A stretch of DNA of 64,000 nt from Ophiura sarsii (taxonomy: Eukaryota; Echinodermata; Ophiuroidea; Amphilepidida; Ophiuridae): contig CM069452.1 in assembly GCA_035610835.1 (NCBI GenBank), forward strand, positions 64,008,368 to 64,072,367. The letters are read 5' to 3'. How positions within the stretch are numbered: position 1 is the stretch's first letter; the number at the start of each line of letters is the position of its first letter. The position numbers were made by a program, and so were the translations under genes. Shown here in pieces: positions 24,698-36,900 of this stretch. A model generated the notes under the pieces. The model had not been told where the DNA came from. It saw only the letters and a program-made list of their open reading frames with translations, and did no database searches.

Positions 24698-24970
24698 TTA
24701 CAAAGTAACTTCCTTTTCCGGCAAATTCCGGTTGTCATCATCGGCCAATCTATTGAACTCATAGAAATCGGTCATGTCAACCACTTCCGAATTTTGGGAT
24801 TGGATTACTAGTCGCTTATTTTGATCCGAATCTGGGGTAAAAGTCACGTTATCGGTTGGTTTTGGACTATTCAAGGCGTTCCATAAACCATCATCTGTTA
24901 CACCCGATACTATTTGTGGCTCACTTATCATGCTTATCTCGTCTCCGTTGTCATCTGTAGTTCCGGTTAC
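24698..24970 (-). CDS. Gene 2 exon 19: terminal exon, cytoplasmic tail
   Basis: Strong acceptor (tttttcttcttcttg...acaag) followed by 90 open codons and TAA. The sequence is acidic and Ser/Asp/Asn-rich, with DFYEFNRL as a possible phosphotyrosine site, similar to YEF in exon 18. The phase matches exon 18, and the total coding length becomes divisible by three. No other gene model nearby would claim it. It could still be an unrelated terminal exon. Confidence 0.6.
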   Translation of the reverse strand, partial: VTGTTDDNGDEISMISEPQIVSGVTDDGLWNALNSPKPTDNVTFTPDSDQNKRLVIQSQNSEVVDMTDFYEFNRLADDDNRNLPEKEVTL

Positions 24971-27900
24971 CTTGTAATTATCAAGAAGAAGAAAAAAAAC
25001 ATATGACGAATATTGGTCAATTCCTTACATTGTACATAAACTCGAACCTTATAACAAATAAAATAAAAGAGAAACATGTGTGCCATTGATGTTCAACCCC
25101 TTTCCAAAATGTATCATATTTGAGTTATTTCAGCATGTAATGCACAGTGACGGCGCATGGAGGGTAGGTGGGCAAATTCCCCCAGTCACAACCTTTGCCC
25201 CACCCCCACCCTTAAGCTCTACCCTATTTTGTCCCCAAACAATCGAAAATGTTGAGTTTTAATGTCATAAGTACTTACAATTGGTCTAAAATGTCCAATT
25301 CAGACAATTTTTACATTAAAAGCCATCATTTTTGCACGAGCCATTTTGTGTGGGTTTTTTTCCCGGTTTGCAACCCCCTCCCCAACAAAATCAACAACAA
25401 ACAATTGATGCTGGTGCCGCAACGTGTTAAGCAATTGCGATGGCATCATATAATTCCATACCAGTTCAGCAGTCGTATTTTCGCCATCCCGTGGCCTATA
25501 CTGATTACAGTAGTCCGAAAAGGCACTTATTTAACTAAAATCCAAATGCATTTTTGTTTAAATTTCATTTCGTAGGTTTTGAAGAGATTCTAATTGTACA
25601 TATTTTGTCGATCATCTGATATGATGAAGGGAAGGAGGGCCAGCATAAGTTGTCAAATTTCAGCTCTCAGAACTTTCAGGGTTACCCTATATACCAATGT
25701 TCTACTTCAAATAGCACACACATCATGAAATTTAACAAAAATGTAAATTTGACAATTCCAGTCGCCTTTTATTTTATATCATCGAATAAGATAGACGGTT
25801 GTAACCTCTATTTTAAACGTATAAAGAGCCTTTTTACCGGCAACCGGTGTACTATCAGGCAATATCATGTTGTCTGCCCCGTTAACCCTAATTTCCCGGG
25901 CGTGTTTTTGTGAATTAAACTATCAGGGGAGAGAAACGGATTAAATTTGAGGGGAAAATCAGTCTCCGCATGCGCCGTGGATCGAGCCCGTGTCGCGTGC
26001 GTGCAAGTTTGATGCTCAACCGATAGGGCTACACGGGTGAGGTTCAAGAAACTCTTTTTTTTCTTCACAAGTTTAACTATGCGCTGAGCGTAGTACGAGA
26101 TTGACGGGGGGGCTGCCGCGCGGTATAAGATTGTAGCACTGTCGGGTGTTGTAGTGTCCATGAATGTTAGGGTTAATGGATACACGCAATACGGAATAAG
26201 CAGTGACATTACCGTATTAATAGCACATACACAGCTAGTCCAGAATTCCACAAATGTCACTTATAGTACAGCTTTAGAGTGCTATAAATTTGACACCGTA
26301 AATAACCTGATTAATTACATCCCACCTTGGTGTGTGTGTGTTTAGTAGATGATTGTTCATCTTGATCAGTGTTGCTTGAATCAAAACTTCTTAAGTTCTA
26401 GAGTCCTGCCACATCATTACTAATACTACAGCGTGTCCCAAAAAACTGGGTCCAAAAACTGCAGAGCTTGTAACTTTAAAAGTTGAAAACGTAGCTGCTC
26501 CATATTTGAGGATAGTAAGGAACATATACCTTGGTTAAAAGGTGAGACCAATTAAATGACAACTTTCTGAAATACAAAGCTTTCAACAGTGCGTGGTTAG
26601 AACCAGTTTTTTCCAATTTAGCAATAAACCACCTCGCCGCCTTGCATTCACGTAGTGTGCAAGTTTTCCCTACATCATGTGCATGGTGTTTATTCTACGA
26701 AATATCTTATGTTTGGTAGAAAAGGGTTAAGAGAGGATGGGGCAACTGGACCGGTTAAGCATATTTCATGATATAAAAGCTTAAAGCTCGTGTAAATATT
26801 TATGGAATTGCTATGAAAATATCACCCATGTAACTGTTTACATATAACATATAATCAATGTTAGAAGATATCTAAACAAAAGGCCAATTACCACTAACTA
26901 AAAACTTTACTTACCTTTACCTTTTACCTAGGCTTTTTCAGCCTCTGTAGGCTGAAGCCCTCTTTCAGCATCTTCCATCTGTGTCTATCTTGTGCTTCTC
27001 GTGTCCATGTCGTTCCTCTGTATTCGGTTAGCTCGTCTCTCCATCTTTGTTTCTGCCTGCCTCTTCTCCTTTTGCCTGTACGGGGTTGCCACTCGGTTGT
27101 TTTTATTGTCCACCGATTATCGTTTTGTCTCGCTATGTGTCCTGCCCATCTCCATTTCATTTCCTTGATTTTTTCAATGATGTCTTTTACTTTGGTTTTA
27201 TTACGAATGGTAGTGTTCTTTTGTTTGTCTCGTATTGTTATGTTTAACATCCTCCTTTCCATGGCTCGCTGCGCTACTAGAAGTTTCTGTTCAGTTTCTT
27301 TGGTTGTTGACCAAGTTTCGGCACCATATGTTATGGTAGGTAGCACACATTGATTGAAAACCCTTGTCCTTAAAGTTATTGGTATGGTTTTATCGCAGAG
27401 AATGGTTTTGTTTCTGCCGAAGCAGCTCCAGCCTGCCTTGATTTTTATCAAGACTTCCTCTCTCGTATTGTTTTCCATTTTTATTTCCTTGCCAAGATAT
27501 TTGTAACTTTCTACCTTTTCTATCGGTTCCTTGTCAATTTCGATGGACTCCTTTGTTTGGAAATTTGTCATGAATTTTGTTTTTCCTTTGTGCATTTTCA
27601 GACCAACTTTTCTGCTTTCCGTATTCAGACAGTTTAGTTGGGCCTCCAATTCCTTCACTGAGTTAGCTAGCAAAGCCACATCATCTGCAAACCTGAGGTC
27701 TGTTAGCCGCTCTCCATCGATGAGTATCCCTCTATCTTTCATGTCTACCTTCTTGAACACCTCTTCCATTGCAGCAGTGAAAATCTTTGGAGAGATTGTG
27801 TCGCCTTGTCGCACACCTCTGCTGATTTTGAAAGGTTTTGAGATGTCCTCGTCGATATGGATCCTCGCTGTAGCGTCAGTGTATATATCCTCTAGGATTT

Positions 27901-30900
27901 GAACATATCCTTCATTTATTCCTATTTCCTTAATGCTAGGAAGAGGTCACTATGCTCAACTGAGTCGAACGCCTTTTCATAGTCGATGAATCCGACGCAG
28001 AGCTTTATTTGGTATTCATTGGCCTTTTCAATTAGCTGGCTTAAAGCCTGAAGATGGTCAGTGGTTGAGAAGCCTTGCCTGAATCCTGCTTGTTCCCTTG
28101 GTTGGTTTTCATCAAGCACTCTCTTCATTCTGGTTTGAAGGATTCTTGTAAATATTTTGTATGGGTGGGAGAGCAGACTTATTGGCCTGTAGTTTTTGAT
28201 GTCCTCTTTGTCTCCCTTCTTGTGTAGAAGTATGACCTTTGCCTCCTTCCATTCCTTGGGGATTTTCCTTTCAGTAAGTATCTGATTGTATAGACTTGCC
28301 ACTTATCTCGTCTAAACCGGGTGCTTTGTTTTTTCTTCATCTGCTTTACTGCAAGTTCAATTTCTTCAACTGTGATGGTAGGTATGTCCATTTGGTCGGG
28401 TGACAAGAAGTTTTCTTTAACTTGATTTGACCTGGAGCTGTACAGTTCCTGGTAGAACTCTGCGCAGACGTTGAGCACTTCTCCCCTATTTGTTGTTGAT
28501 ATTCCATCTTTCTTTTTCATCTGTCTTATTCTGGTTTTCTTGCTATTTAGTTTGAGTATCTGTTTTGGTCCTCTACCGCTTTCTAAGATGGATTCAATTT
28601 GTTCTCTTTCCTTTCTTCTGCTCCTCTGCCTTCTCTTCTTCCTTACCAACTTTACTGTGTCCTTATAGTCTTTGTTTTGTTGTCTTGTCTTGTTAGCGGT
28701 TATCTTGAGTTTCTTCCTTTTGGTATCAAGCTCATCAATTTCCTTGTCTTCTTCTGATTTTTGTTTGGCTTGTTTTTCTTTTGGTGCTATTTTCTCAGCA
28801 ACCTCCTTTACTGTGTCGGAGATGAGTGAATACTTGGTATCCATATCGGAGTCTTCAATGCTTAATGCTGCAAATCTGTTTTTCAGCTCTATTTGAAATT
28901 CTTGTTTTCTTTCTGCCAGTTTCACCGCATTCAGCTTGCTATTTCTCTTATTGTTGATGAATTTCAGCCTTGCCAGTTTCTTATTTAGTACTATCTTGGC
29001 TCTAACCATTCTATGGTCACTCCCAATATCTACTTTCGTGATCACCTCACAGTTCCTTAGTATACCACGTTGGCTACTCAATATAAAGTCGATTTGATTT
29101 CTGGTTTTTCCATTTGGACTTTCCCATGTCCAGTACCTGCTTTCTTTCTTTTTAAAGAAAGTATTGGCAACAACTAGTTTCTGTTGTGAAGCAAATTCTA
29201 GTAGCATTTCGCCCCTTTTATTTCTTACTCCAATTCCATGTTTCCCTACGAGGGATTCCTCTCCTGCTTGACGTTTTCCTATTTTGGCATTAAAGTCGCC
29301 CATCACTATTCGGTATTTTGCTTTGCTTTCTGAAAATGCCTTACTCACGTCTTCATATACCTCTTCTACAGCTTCATCATCATAGTCTCCTGTAGGTGCG
29401 TATATTTGTACTATGCAGAGAAATTGTCCCCCTGTAAGTCTTACTTTCAGTGCGATTACTCTGTTAGAATAGGACTTTATCTCTTCAATGTAGTTTTTGA
29501 ACTTCTGATGTATTAAAAACTTTACTTGGCACGGTCCAGTTACCCCATCGCTGGGGCAACTGGACCTATATGTTCCAACGGTTAGAATACACAGAAATCA
29601 TTGATTGGCAACACGGTAACTAAGCAGTATTTTCTTTACAAACTCATTTCCATATTATTTAACGTGTAAAAATGATACAGGTCTCATGAAATCCATGTTT
29701 TATACAGTTTTCGTGGTTAACGTGTAAAAAGCAGTAATACTAATGGTGTACAAAACAAGCGCAATTTTCGACTGCACGTTTATTATAGATAAAACGGTAT
29801 GAATCTAGTTAAATGGTTACATGGTTGTGATATTCAGACGCCCCATACATTTGTTTATATATACCCCTTTCTTTAATGATTTTATTTACTTCATATAATC
29901 ATCATTTAGTACTTATAATAAACCATCTTGATATTTAGCCAGCTTTTCATGTTACAGGGGAAGTTAGTCAATATGACAATGATGACCCAACGGTTGATAT
30001 ACACAAAAAGCAGTGGATAAAATACATAAATCATGATATTTCGTCATAGCAAATACCTTTACAGACACCATTCAAAATACAATAAAGATGTAATTCATAA
30101 TACCGAGGTTTTAAACCATTCTAAAGCAGTTTCATGTCATATTGTAAACCTTCAATATCAGATATAGTGGTATTAGACCCGAAATGCCCCAAAATGTCTA
30201 AGAACTTGAAAGAATGTGAATTATTTCATATTCTATTCACATTTCAATACCGAGTCATGTTTTATTGACACTAACAACTCATTTTCAAAATGAATTTTAC
30301 AATTTTGATTAAGTTTTTGCAGGCGGTCCAGTTGCCCCACACCCCTTCGGACCACTTACCCCAACAAATGACGTAGCACTTTGTCGAGATGAAACGTTAT
30401 TAAAACACGCCTGTGACGTAATAAATTTTACGCCAAAATGTTTTAAAACATACCACCATTTGTCATAATAATCAATAACTCCAATACATTTCAGAAAAAG
30501 GTAAAACTGCATTTTTGTTTTTAGCCATTAGACAGATTTCTGTAGCCAGTGAGTATCTTTGAATTCGCAAATATTACGGCGTTCGGGTCCTACAAGTAGA
30601 CGAGTGTCTTTAGACAAGTAAGAAATGGTGTACTTTTGTTATTTGCAAATTCATGAACTAATAACTCTACCAAATGAATACCCGTGATAATGATTTAAGT
30701 TGAAGCATTCTTTAAATGATAATATTGATCGGAAATCCAAACCACCAATGTCCCAAATTAGCAATATGCGCCATTTTACGGTCATTTCAACCACAACCTA
30801 TGGTTTTAATCATATTTCGGAAAGTCCCTAAGCACACTACAATATAGCACCCATCAAATGCAATATGCACCTAGTATCTTAAGACGACTGTACTGCATGT

Positions 30901-33900
30901 ATATATTTACTGTTGCATATCTGTCAATCATATGAAGTACATTAAACATGATCTAAACCCATCTTCATATATCCCCCATACTATCTGTGAATTTTCAATC
31001 AGTCACTCAAGGAGTTAGCTTCAAAGATATGGAGAAAAATCACATGTGTAAATACCCTAAAGTTCCAAATGTTTTAGATTGTAGAAGGTAAAGATATATG
31101 TCAAGTATCAACAAAAGTCGTATTGTTCAAAAGAAAGCAGTATGCCCATACAATTACAAAATCCTTCATTTCGGTCCACTTGCCCCACGGTCCAGTTGCC
31201 CCAAATTCCCCTAATTGTAGGTATTTTGGATCAATATTCAGCATTATAAATACCCATTGCAGTAACCTTGTCGTTGAATATATACAAAAACAGAGCAACT
31301 GTTACCCTGATACCATGCCTGGAAATAGCACCCGCCCACCTGCCCATAGTGGGTAAATTTTGTGTCGGGAAAAAGTACCCCGGGAACCGACTGGCGGGTA
31401 AACAATTTCAAACTTACGGTGCAAGTGTGAGAGTTACACTGGCTGGTGGAATTTCTATCGGGCAGGTATTTTTGTGAGTTACCTGCCCGATCCCGACTGG
31501 CTGGTTGAAAACAAAAATCTGAAGTTCCAGCCCTGTCTTTATGATTCCTTTGACATGTTTGATGAGATGACTGACTTAACGGCTGGTTTCCAATTTCGAA
31601 GAAATTGTTCTTGAACTGCTTCAAAGATGGCAGTGTCTCAGAAGGTTATTTATTGATTTTTCTGACAAAAAACATTGGTATTTACACTTTTTATCCTCCT
31701 GATGACGAAGATTTCCCTGAGTAAGTGATTGTTATCAAGTCAAAGGCAAAACTTTGATGACGTCAATACGATGCGCAAATGCAACGCATGGACGGTTTTT
31801 GGGCAAAATCGGAAAAAACGGGTTCTGACCACGCTGTATGCAAAGCTTTGTATTTCTAAAACCTTACATCCCATTGGTCTTATAATTTCACCAAATAATG
31901 TCAGATATATTTACTTTTATATACCTTAATATGAAGCATCTATGTTTCCCATATTTTAAGTTATAAGCTATGAAAGTTTTGGACCCAGTTTTTTGGGACA
32001 CGCTGTAGTACTGTCGATGAGTGCTATTAATTCCTTATAGCACTCGGCAGCGCATACTATCATGATATGTATACGTAAGTCTAAACCATGGCAAACGGCA
32101 CTTTTAATAGTTTATTCTTGCCATAAGTATATACATGTATACCTTATGTTCCGCACTACGGTTCACGACGTCGACGCCCTCTTCCGTCTCGTCTGTGAAT
32201 TCGTAGCTAGGATTGTCTACGCCAGGTGGTGGTGCGTCAGGATCGATTGCTGTTATGTAACCAGTGTTGACCCGGGCATTAACTTCAGTCAGCTTCCTAT
32301 CTAGTTCCTTCACCAGGGCAGTGAACGTTGGACGCGAGTCCGAGAATTTATGCCAGCATTTCTTCATGTATGTATACCTACAGTGTGTCAAAAATATTTA
32401 AAAAGTATGTGAGTGAAAACACACAAGGTTTGAAACTTGATTCAGTTGTGTTTGTGTCTGCCTATTCAGATATAGAGAAGTTAAAACTGGCGTTTAATAG
32501 CATGTTTACTTGATTCCGCCATGCAAACCCGTATGACGGCCCTCGTTTTGCTTATGCGGAAGATACGTTACATATTACCTTATAAAGTTGAAAAAGTGCG
32601 AGTTTTAGGAATTCTGGAAGGTTATTGACTATATTAATAAGTAAATCAAAGTTCCACTATAATCCCATCTGTGACCCACAGTACTGAATCAAACTGGTGA
32701 ATTGTCGGTTAAAGGGAATAAGAATAGCCAGTATTATGTAGTAATTATTTTCAAAATGGTAAATGTTAAGAAATTATACCTACATGTAATCGGGGCATGC
32801 TGGTGGCTTCTCCAGACGATATCCGCTTTCCAACGCTACCAGGATTTGGTGATTCCGCTTGCGATTATACGGGGTTTCACCATAACTATACACTTCATAC
32901 ATGACGATTCCAAATGACCAGCTGTTCAGGAGATAAGGCAAACATGTGCATTTAGAAATTCATTACTTGATAAAGTTTATAGCGTGTCTTATTTTGGACA
33001 GAATTGTGATATTAAAAAGATCCATTTATACTCTGTAAATTTATCGAGACTGCATCGAGACTCGATACATTTCGTGCTCAATTTTTTATAAGTTGAGGCT
33101 CGTTAAAATAAACATTGGCGGTCGATATCGGGCTCGATGATACAAGGGCCATACTAGTAGTCACTAATACCTTGGGAAATATCAAACAATTACAAAGATC
33201 GCAAAGCTATAATCAAAATAAATAACTCGAAGCTCTATTTACATTCCGCACCACTGTCCTTCATTAATTTTAGACAAGGGATATTATCATTATGCTGCTC
33301 GAAAAATAATACATTTGCTGCTCGATACGGGTCTTAAAATCAATCTTGATAAAAAAAACCATCGAGTCTCGATACGGTCTCTATGATTGTATCGAGTATA
33401 TATGGATCTGTTCCCTATGAGGATTTTCCCTTCGAGTGTCGTCAGCCCAACAACAAGAATTTGTTTGCGACGGTTTTCTAGGTTGTACCCACTGCATACA
33501 CCAAGGTTAATTGTTGGGTGAAAGGCTCTGTTTTGTAATACTGACACCACGTTCATGGGATTAAGCCTAAACTCTACCCCGCACTTTTTCCATTTTTTTT
33601 TTTGCAACGCCGAAAAGTGACCCAAAATATCCCGCGACGCCCCGGGATTTGAACTAGATTAGGGTTATGATGACGTTCTGTCAAGTGCGGTCGCCTCCTT
33701 GGGAATTAAAACATGAATGACAATAAGCGGAATGTTATATTATTTTACTTACACGTCACTTTTCAGGTGGAAGTTTTCGCCATTACTTTTCAGTGTTTCC
33801 AAGCTCACATGGCGTGCTCGATACGGTCTGGTTTCTTGTCTGGCAAGCGGGGCATTGGTAAGGTAAAGATCGACCGCCAAACCAAAGTCGGCGATTTTCA

Positions 33901-36900
33901 CCTCTAGACCTTCTCCGACTAGCACGTTGCTGGCGGCTAAATCGCCGTTGTAAATACGACCACTTGATAAGAAGTCCTATTGATAAAAAAATAAAAAATA
34001 GGTCAAGTTAGGGTTTGCCATGTTTATGGAAATAGCAAACGTGAAAAGTAGTCCCAACTTTATTTTCGAGATCACGCTTTGCGCACTTATTTTTTCACTG
34101 AGGAGGAAAATGATCGACCAGACAAATGATTTTAACGTTAAATCGGCAAAGGCCTCATCGGCCATCAGATTGGCCAATTTCTGTCTAAAGAAAGGTGATA
34201 GCAACTTCAAGTTTGACACTGACAGACATGGAATCCTTGAATGTGTCTTTGAAGATGGCAGCCCGTAATAAAGAATGATTGTGAGATTTTCAAAATGGAC
34301 TTACCATTCCTTTCGCAATCTGTAACACTATATTGAACATGTCGATTTGTGTAAGATCAAAAATTGGATCTTCCATTTCATGTTCTCCCTGAAAAACAAA
34401 TAATACTCTAAAGTGAGCATTTGAAAGGTTTATATTGTCTAAGGTTAATGGGGGCTTTTGTTAAAAGCTTACAAGCCCTTAATCACGAGGGTTTTTAATA
34501 AAAGCCCCCATGAACCTGAAACGATATCGAAAAAAACTCTTCATGATTTTGTTGGCATTGCTCTCCTGAACATCCGTGCAAATTTTCATTACAATCATAC
34601 ATTACGTTTTTGAGTTATGATCGTTCCTGTTTTCCAGAAACGCGCTTTCGCTGTTTTGAGATATAGGCCGTTAAAGTTTTGAAACACATGAGGGCGCTTT
34701 TGCATATCGGTCAGACATTTAATTAATTTTCTTTTGCTTTTTTTTAGTTGGAGATTGAATTATCATAATTTTTAATGAAAGAATCATAAAAATCGAGTGA
34801 TGTGTTCTCTTTTAATTAATTATTTAGTTAATTTCCTTATATATAGCAGGGTGAAAAACAATAAAATACATAAGAAATTCATCATTACAAAGTTTCGAAC
34901 CCCATATTTGTTTTACATAAATCCTAAAACACATTTTAGCTCAAAGTTAATGCAACTTTTAAGTTGCATTAAAATTGTTTTAAACTATTTATTTATGGGC
35001 GCACAGCACTAAATCACTCCTCGTTTTGTGTAATGGTAGTAAGTTCCGGCAAAAACAAAAAACGATTTTGTGATTAATGGGGTCCTTTGGGAATCAGTTT
35101 GGCGTGAGGATAGCGTTTCATAATTAAAATGAAAGATAATCTCTTGTACTTTGATCAGGATATTGCAAAATATTGATTTTCGATTGTATTGAAAATTTAT
35201 CACGTGTATGAACATACGTGATCGGAGGCGGTAAGAAGGCCAGCGTCCGGGCTGAACACGCAGTGGTGACACTCGATTTATATCGATTTGCATTGATTTT
35301 GAGTCTATAAAAGAGGTAATTTTATCTTAATTTCAAAGAAAATCATATTTCTGTCCATGTCATACATAAATATCATGAACACGACCCAATTTTCTTACAA
35401 ATTTGGAGCAAAAACGGTTGAAGAGCATCATTTTACTAACATTTCCTTTTTTTATATTTTACTCACAATAATGGACCCCCTCGCCATGGTTATCCGATTA
35501 TAAACCTACATATCTATGCTCGTTTTATCAATCAGGGGCTTAACAAATAAAGTTGAAATAAATGTTTTAAAACCCATTTGTCATTGATATAAAATCATGT
35601 CGGGGGCGGGGGGTGGGTGACCAGGTTTAATTTGGCCTAAATTAAGACAAAAATAAGGCTTTTAATGTATCAAAATGTCAATAACAGTACTCTGGGCAAT
35701 TCCCTAGAGGATATAACCCAACACATATTACATTGGGAGTTTACCTGACACACGATACATTATACGTGACAGATAAAAAGACAATTTAGGCCTATTATTA
35801 ATTCAAAATTGAAACGTTTTTTACCCATACCCCTAAAATTCAGCAATTTTGGACCTACACTTTTTACATTTGTATCTAAGGTTTGATATAGGGTGTGCAC
35901 GCCATTGCGTAATCAGTTTCATGGTTCATCGGGTTATTAAAACATTGCATTTATATACTTTTAAGATAATATGAAACATAAATAGTCTCATTAACATCTC
36001 ATGATGAATGAAAGAGATTATAAAAACATAGAAATTCTGCAAAATGGCCTTAAAGTGCCCAAAATTCGAACATTAGAACTTGAGTATCGATGCGTTAAGT
36101 AACATAACTTTAGTTAGAGGTGGTATATAATTTAACTATTTTGACAGTTTATCTTGATATAACTTGGTGTTTACAAAAATGCCAAAAAAAAAAGTTTTTT
36201 ATTTTCTATTGTGTGTTAAAGGGCGCACAGCACTAAATCACTCCTCGTTTTGTGTAATGGTAGTAAGTTCCGGCAAAAACAAAAAACGATTTTGTGATTA
36301 ATGGGGTCCTTTGGGAATCAGTTTGGCGTGAGGATAGCGTTTCATAATTAAAATGAAAGATAATCTCTTGTACTTTGATCAGGATATTGCAAAATATTGA
36401 TTTTCGATTGTATTGAAAATTTATCACGTGTATGAACATACGTGATCGGAGGCGGTTAGAAGGCCAGCGTCCGGGCTGAAAATAGGGGTGGCGCTGTTTA
36501 AATGATCGTATCGTAAAATCGAATTGGAAGGTGTAACACTTCTTGACGATTTTATGAAATTTGAATGTTTGTTTATTAGAATAAAGCATTCGAGACGTTC
36601 CAAAAATGGTTACTAAAGGGCCCAAAATAGCGACTCTTTTAGCCCTAATTTACATGTAATCCAATGGGCGGTATATTTAGTGCTGTGCCCCCTAATAATT
36701 GTTTTAAAATGCCTTATATATCACTGGGTGAGCGTTTTTGTGTATAAAAGTATAGGAAACGCCGTTTTTTGACCAAATTATGAATAATTTAATCGGTCAT
36801 ATCTCGAAAACTAAATACCCGATTGCTATCAAACAAAGACCTTCTAAAAGAAGAAACTCCACAGATTCTAATCGCTGCATTATCTTACGTTTGCCAGTGT

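Larger units (their letters stand above)
26913..29513 (-). mobile_element. 5'-truncated RTE-like non-LTR retrotransposon
   Basis: Flanked by a perfect 14-bp target duplication, taaaaactttactt, at 26899-26912 and 29514-29527. Minus strand encodes the C-terminal half of an AP-type endonuclease (IYAPT, MGDFN, GSDHR) from 29500, then reverse transcriptase (YRPISLL, GFIDYEKAFDSV, LRFADD at about 27691-27680) and the C-terminal WAGHIAR segment. The tail is a short GGTAAA-type repeat rather than poly(A), as in RTE/BovB. Frame breaks near 28330, 28300 and 27933 make it inactive. The clade call is from motif memory. Confidence 0.9.
26730..31212. mobile_element. TAA-flanked element with GGGGCAACTGGACC ends, inserted in element A
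   Basis: Edges are defined by comparison with 58-59 kb and 62.1 kb, where gggttaaattatagg is continuous. Both edges carry GGGGCAACTGGACC in opposite orientation, and the motif recurs at 29530-29565, 30322-30338 and 31168-31203. Target duplication is probably TAA, which would fit PIF/Harbinger. Contains the RTE-like LINE. No transposase seen. Confidence 0.5.
26429..32005. mobile_element. Mariner-like element A, disrupted by a TE nest
   Basis: Ends TA/CAGCGTGTCCC...GGGACACGCTG/TA are inverted repeats flanked by TA, as expected for Tc1/mariner-type insertion. The left arm (26429-26729) and right arm (31213-32005) align with the uninterrupted copy at 58307-59384. The middle is a later insertion. 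No transposase is recognised. Confidence 0.75.

Noticed and set aside
25865..26260. 131-codon minus frame
   Set aside because: Overlaps the tRNA-like repeat and has no recognisable domain or exon-type boundaries.
27047..28896. Plus-strand frames of 65-123 codons
   Set aside because: They are antisense to the LINE endonuclease and reverse transcriptase and have no features of their own.
31268..31477. 69-codon frame repeated at 58809-59018, with a diverged match near 63550-63760
   Set aside because: Shared because the mariner-like copies share ancestry. No domain, no codon-level conservation that I can see, and copy C is shifted.
32104..32142. Read-through of exon 18 to a stop at 32104 as the protein end
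   Set aside because: The AAG/GTATAC donor and phase-matching tail exon at 24970-24698 fit better. I keep it as the main alternative if the tail exon is unrelated.
34997..36692. Possible LTR pair around 35258-36219
   Set aside because: The repeats are direct but have TAA-flanked inverted ends of a DNA MITE, with no primer-binding site or gag/pol between them.
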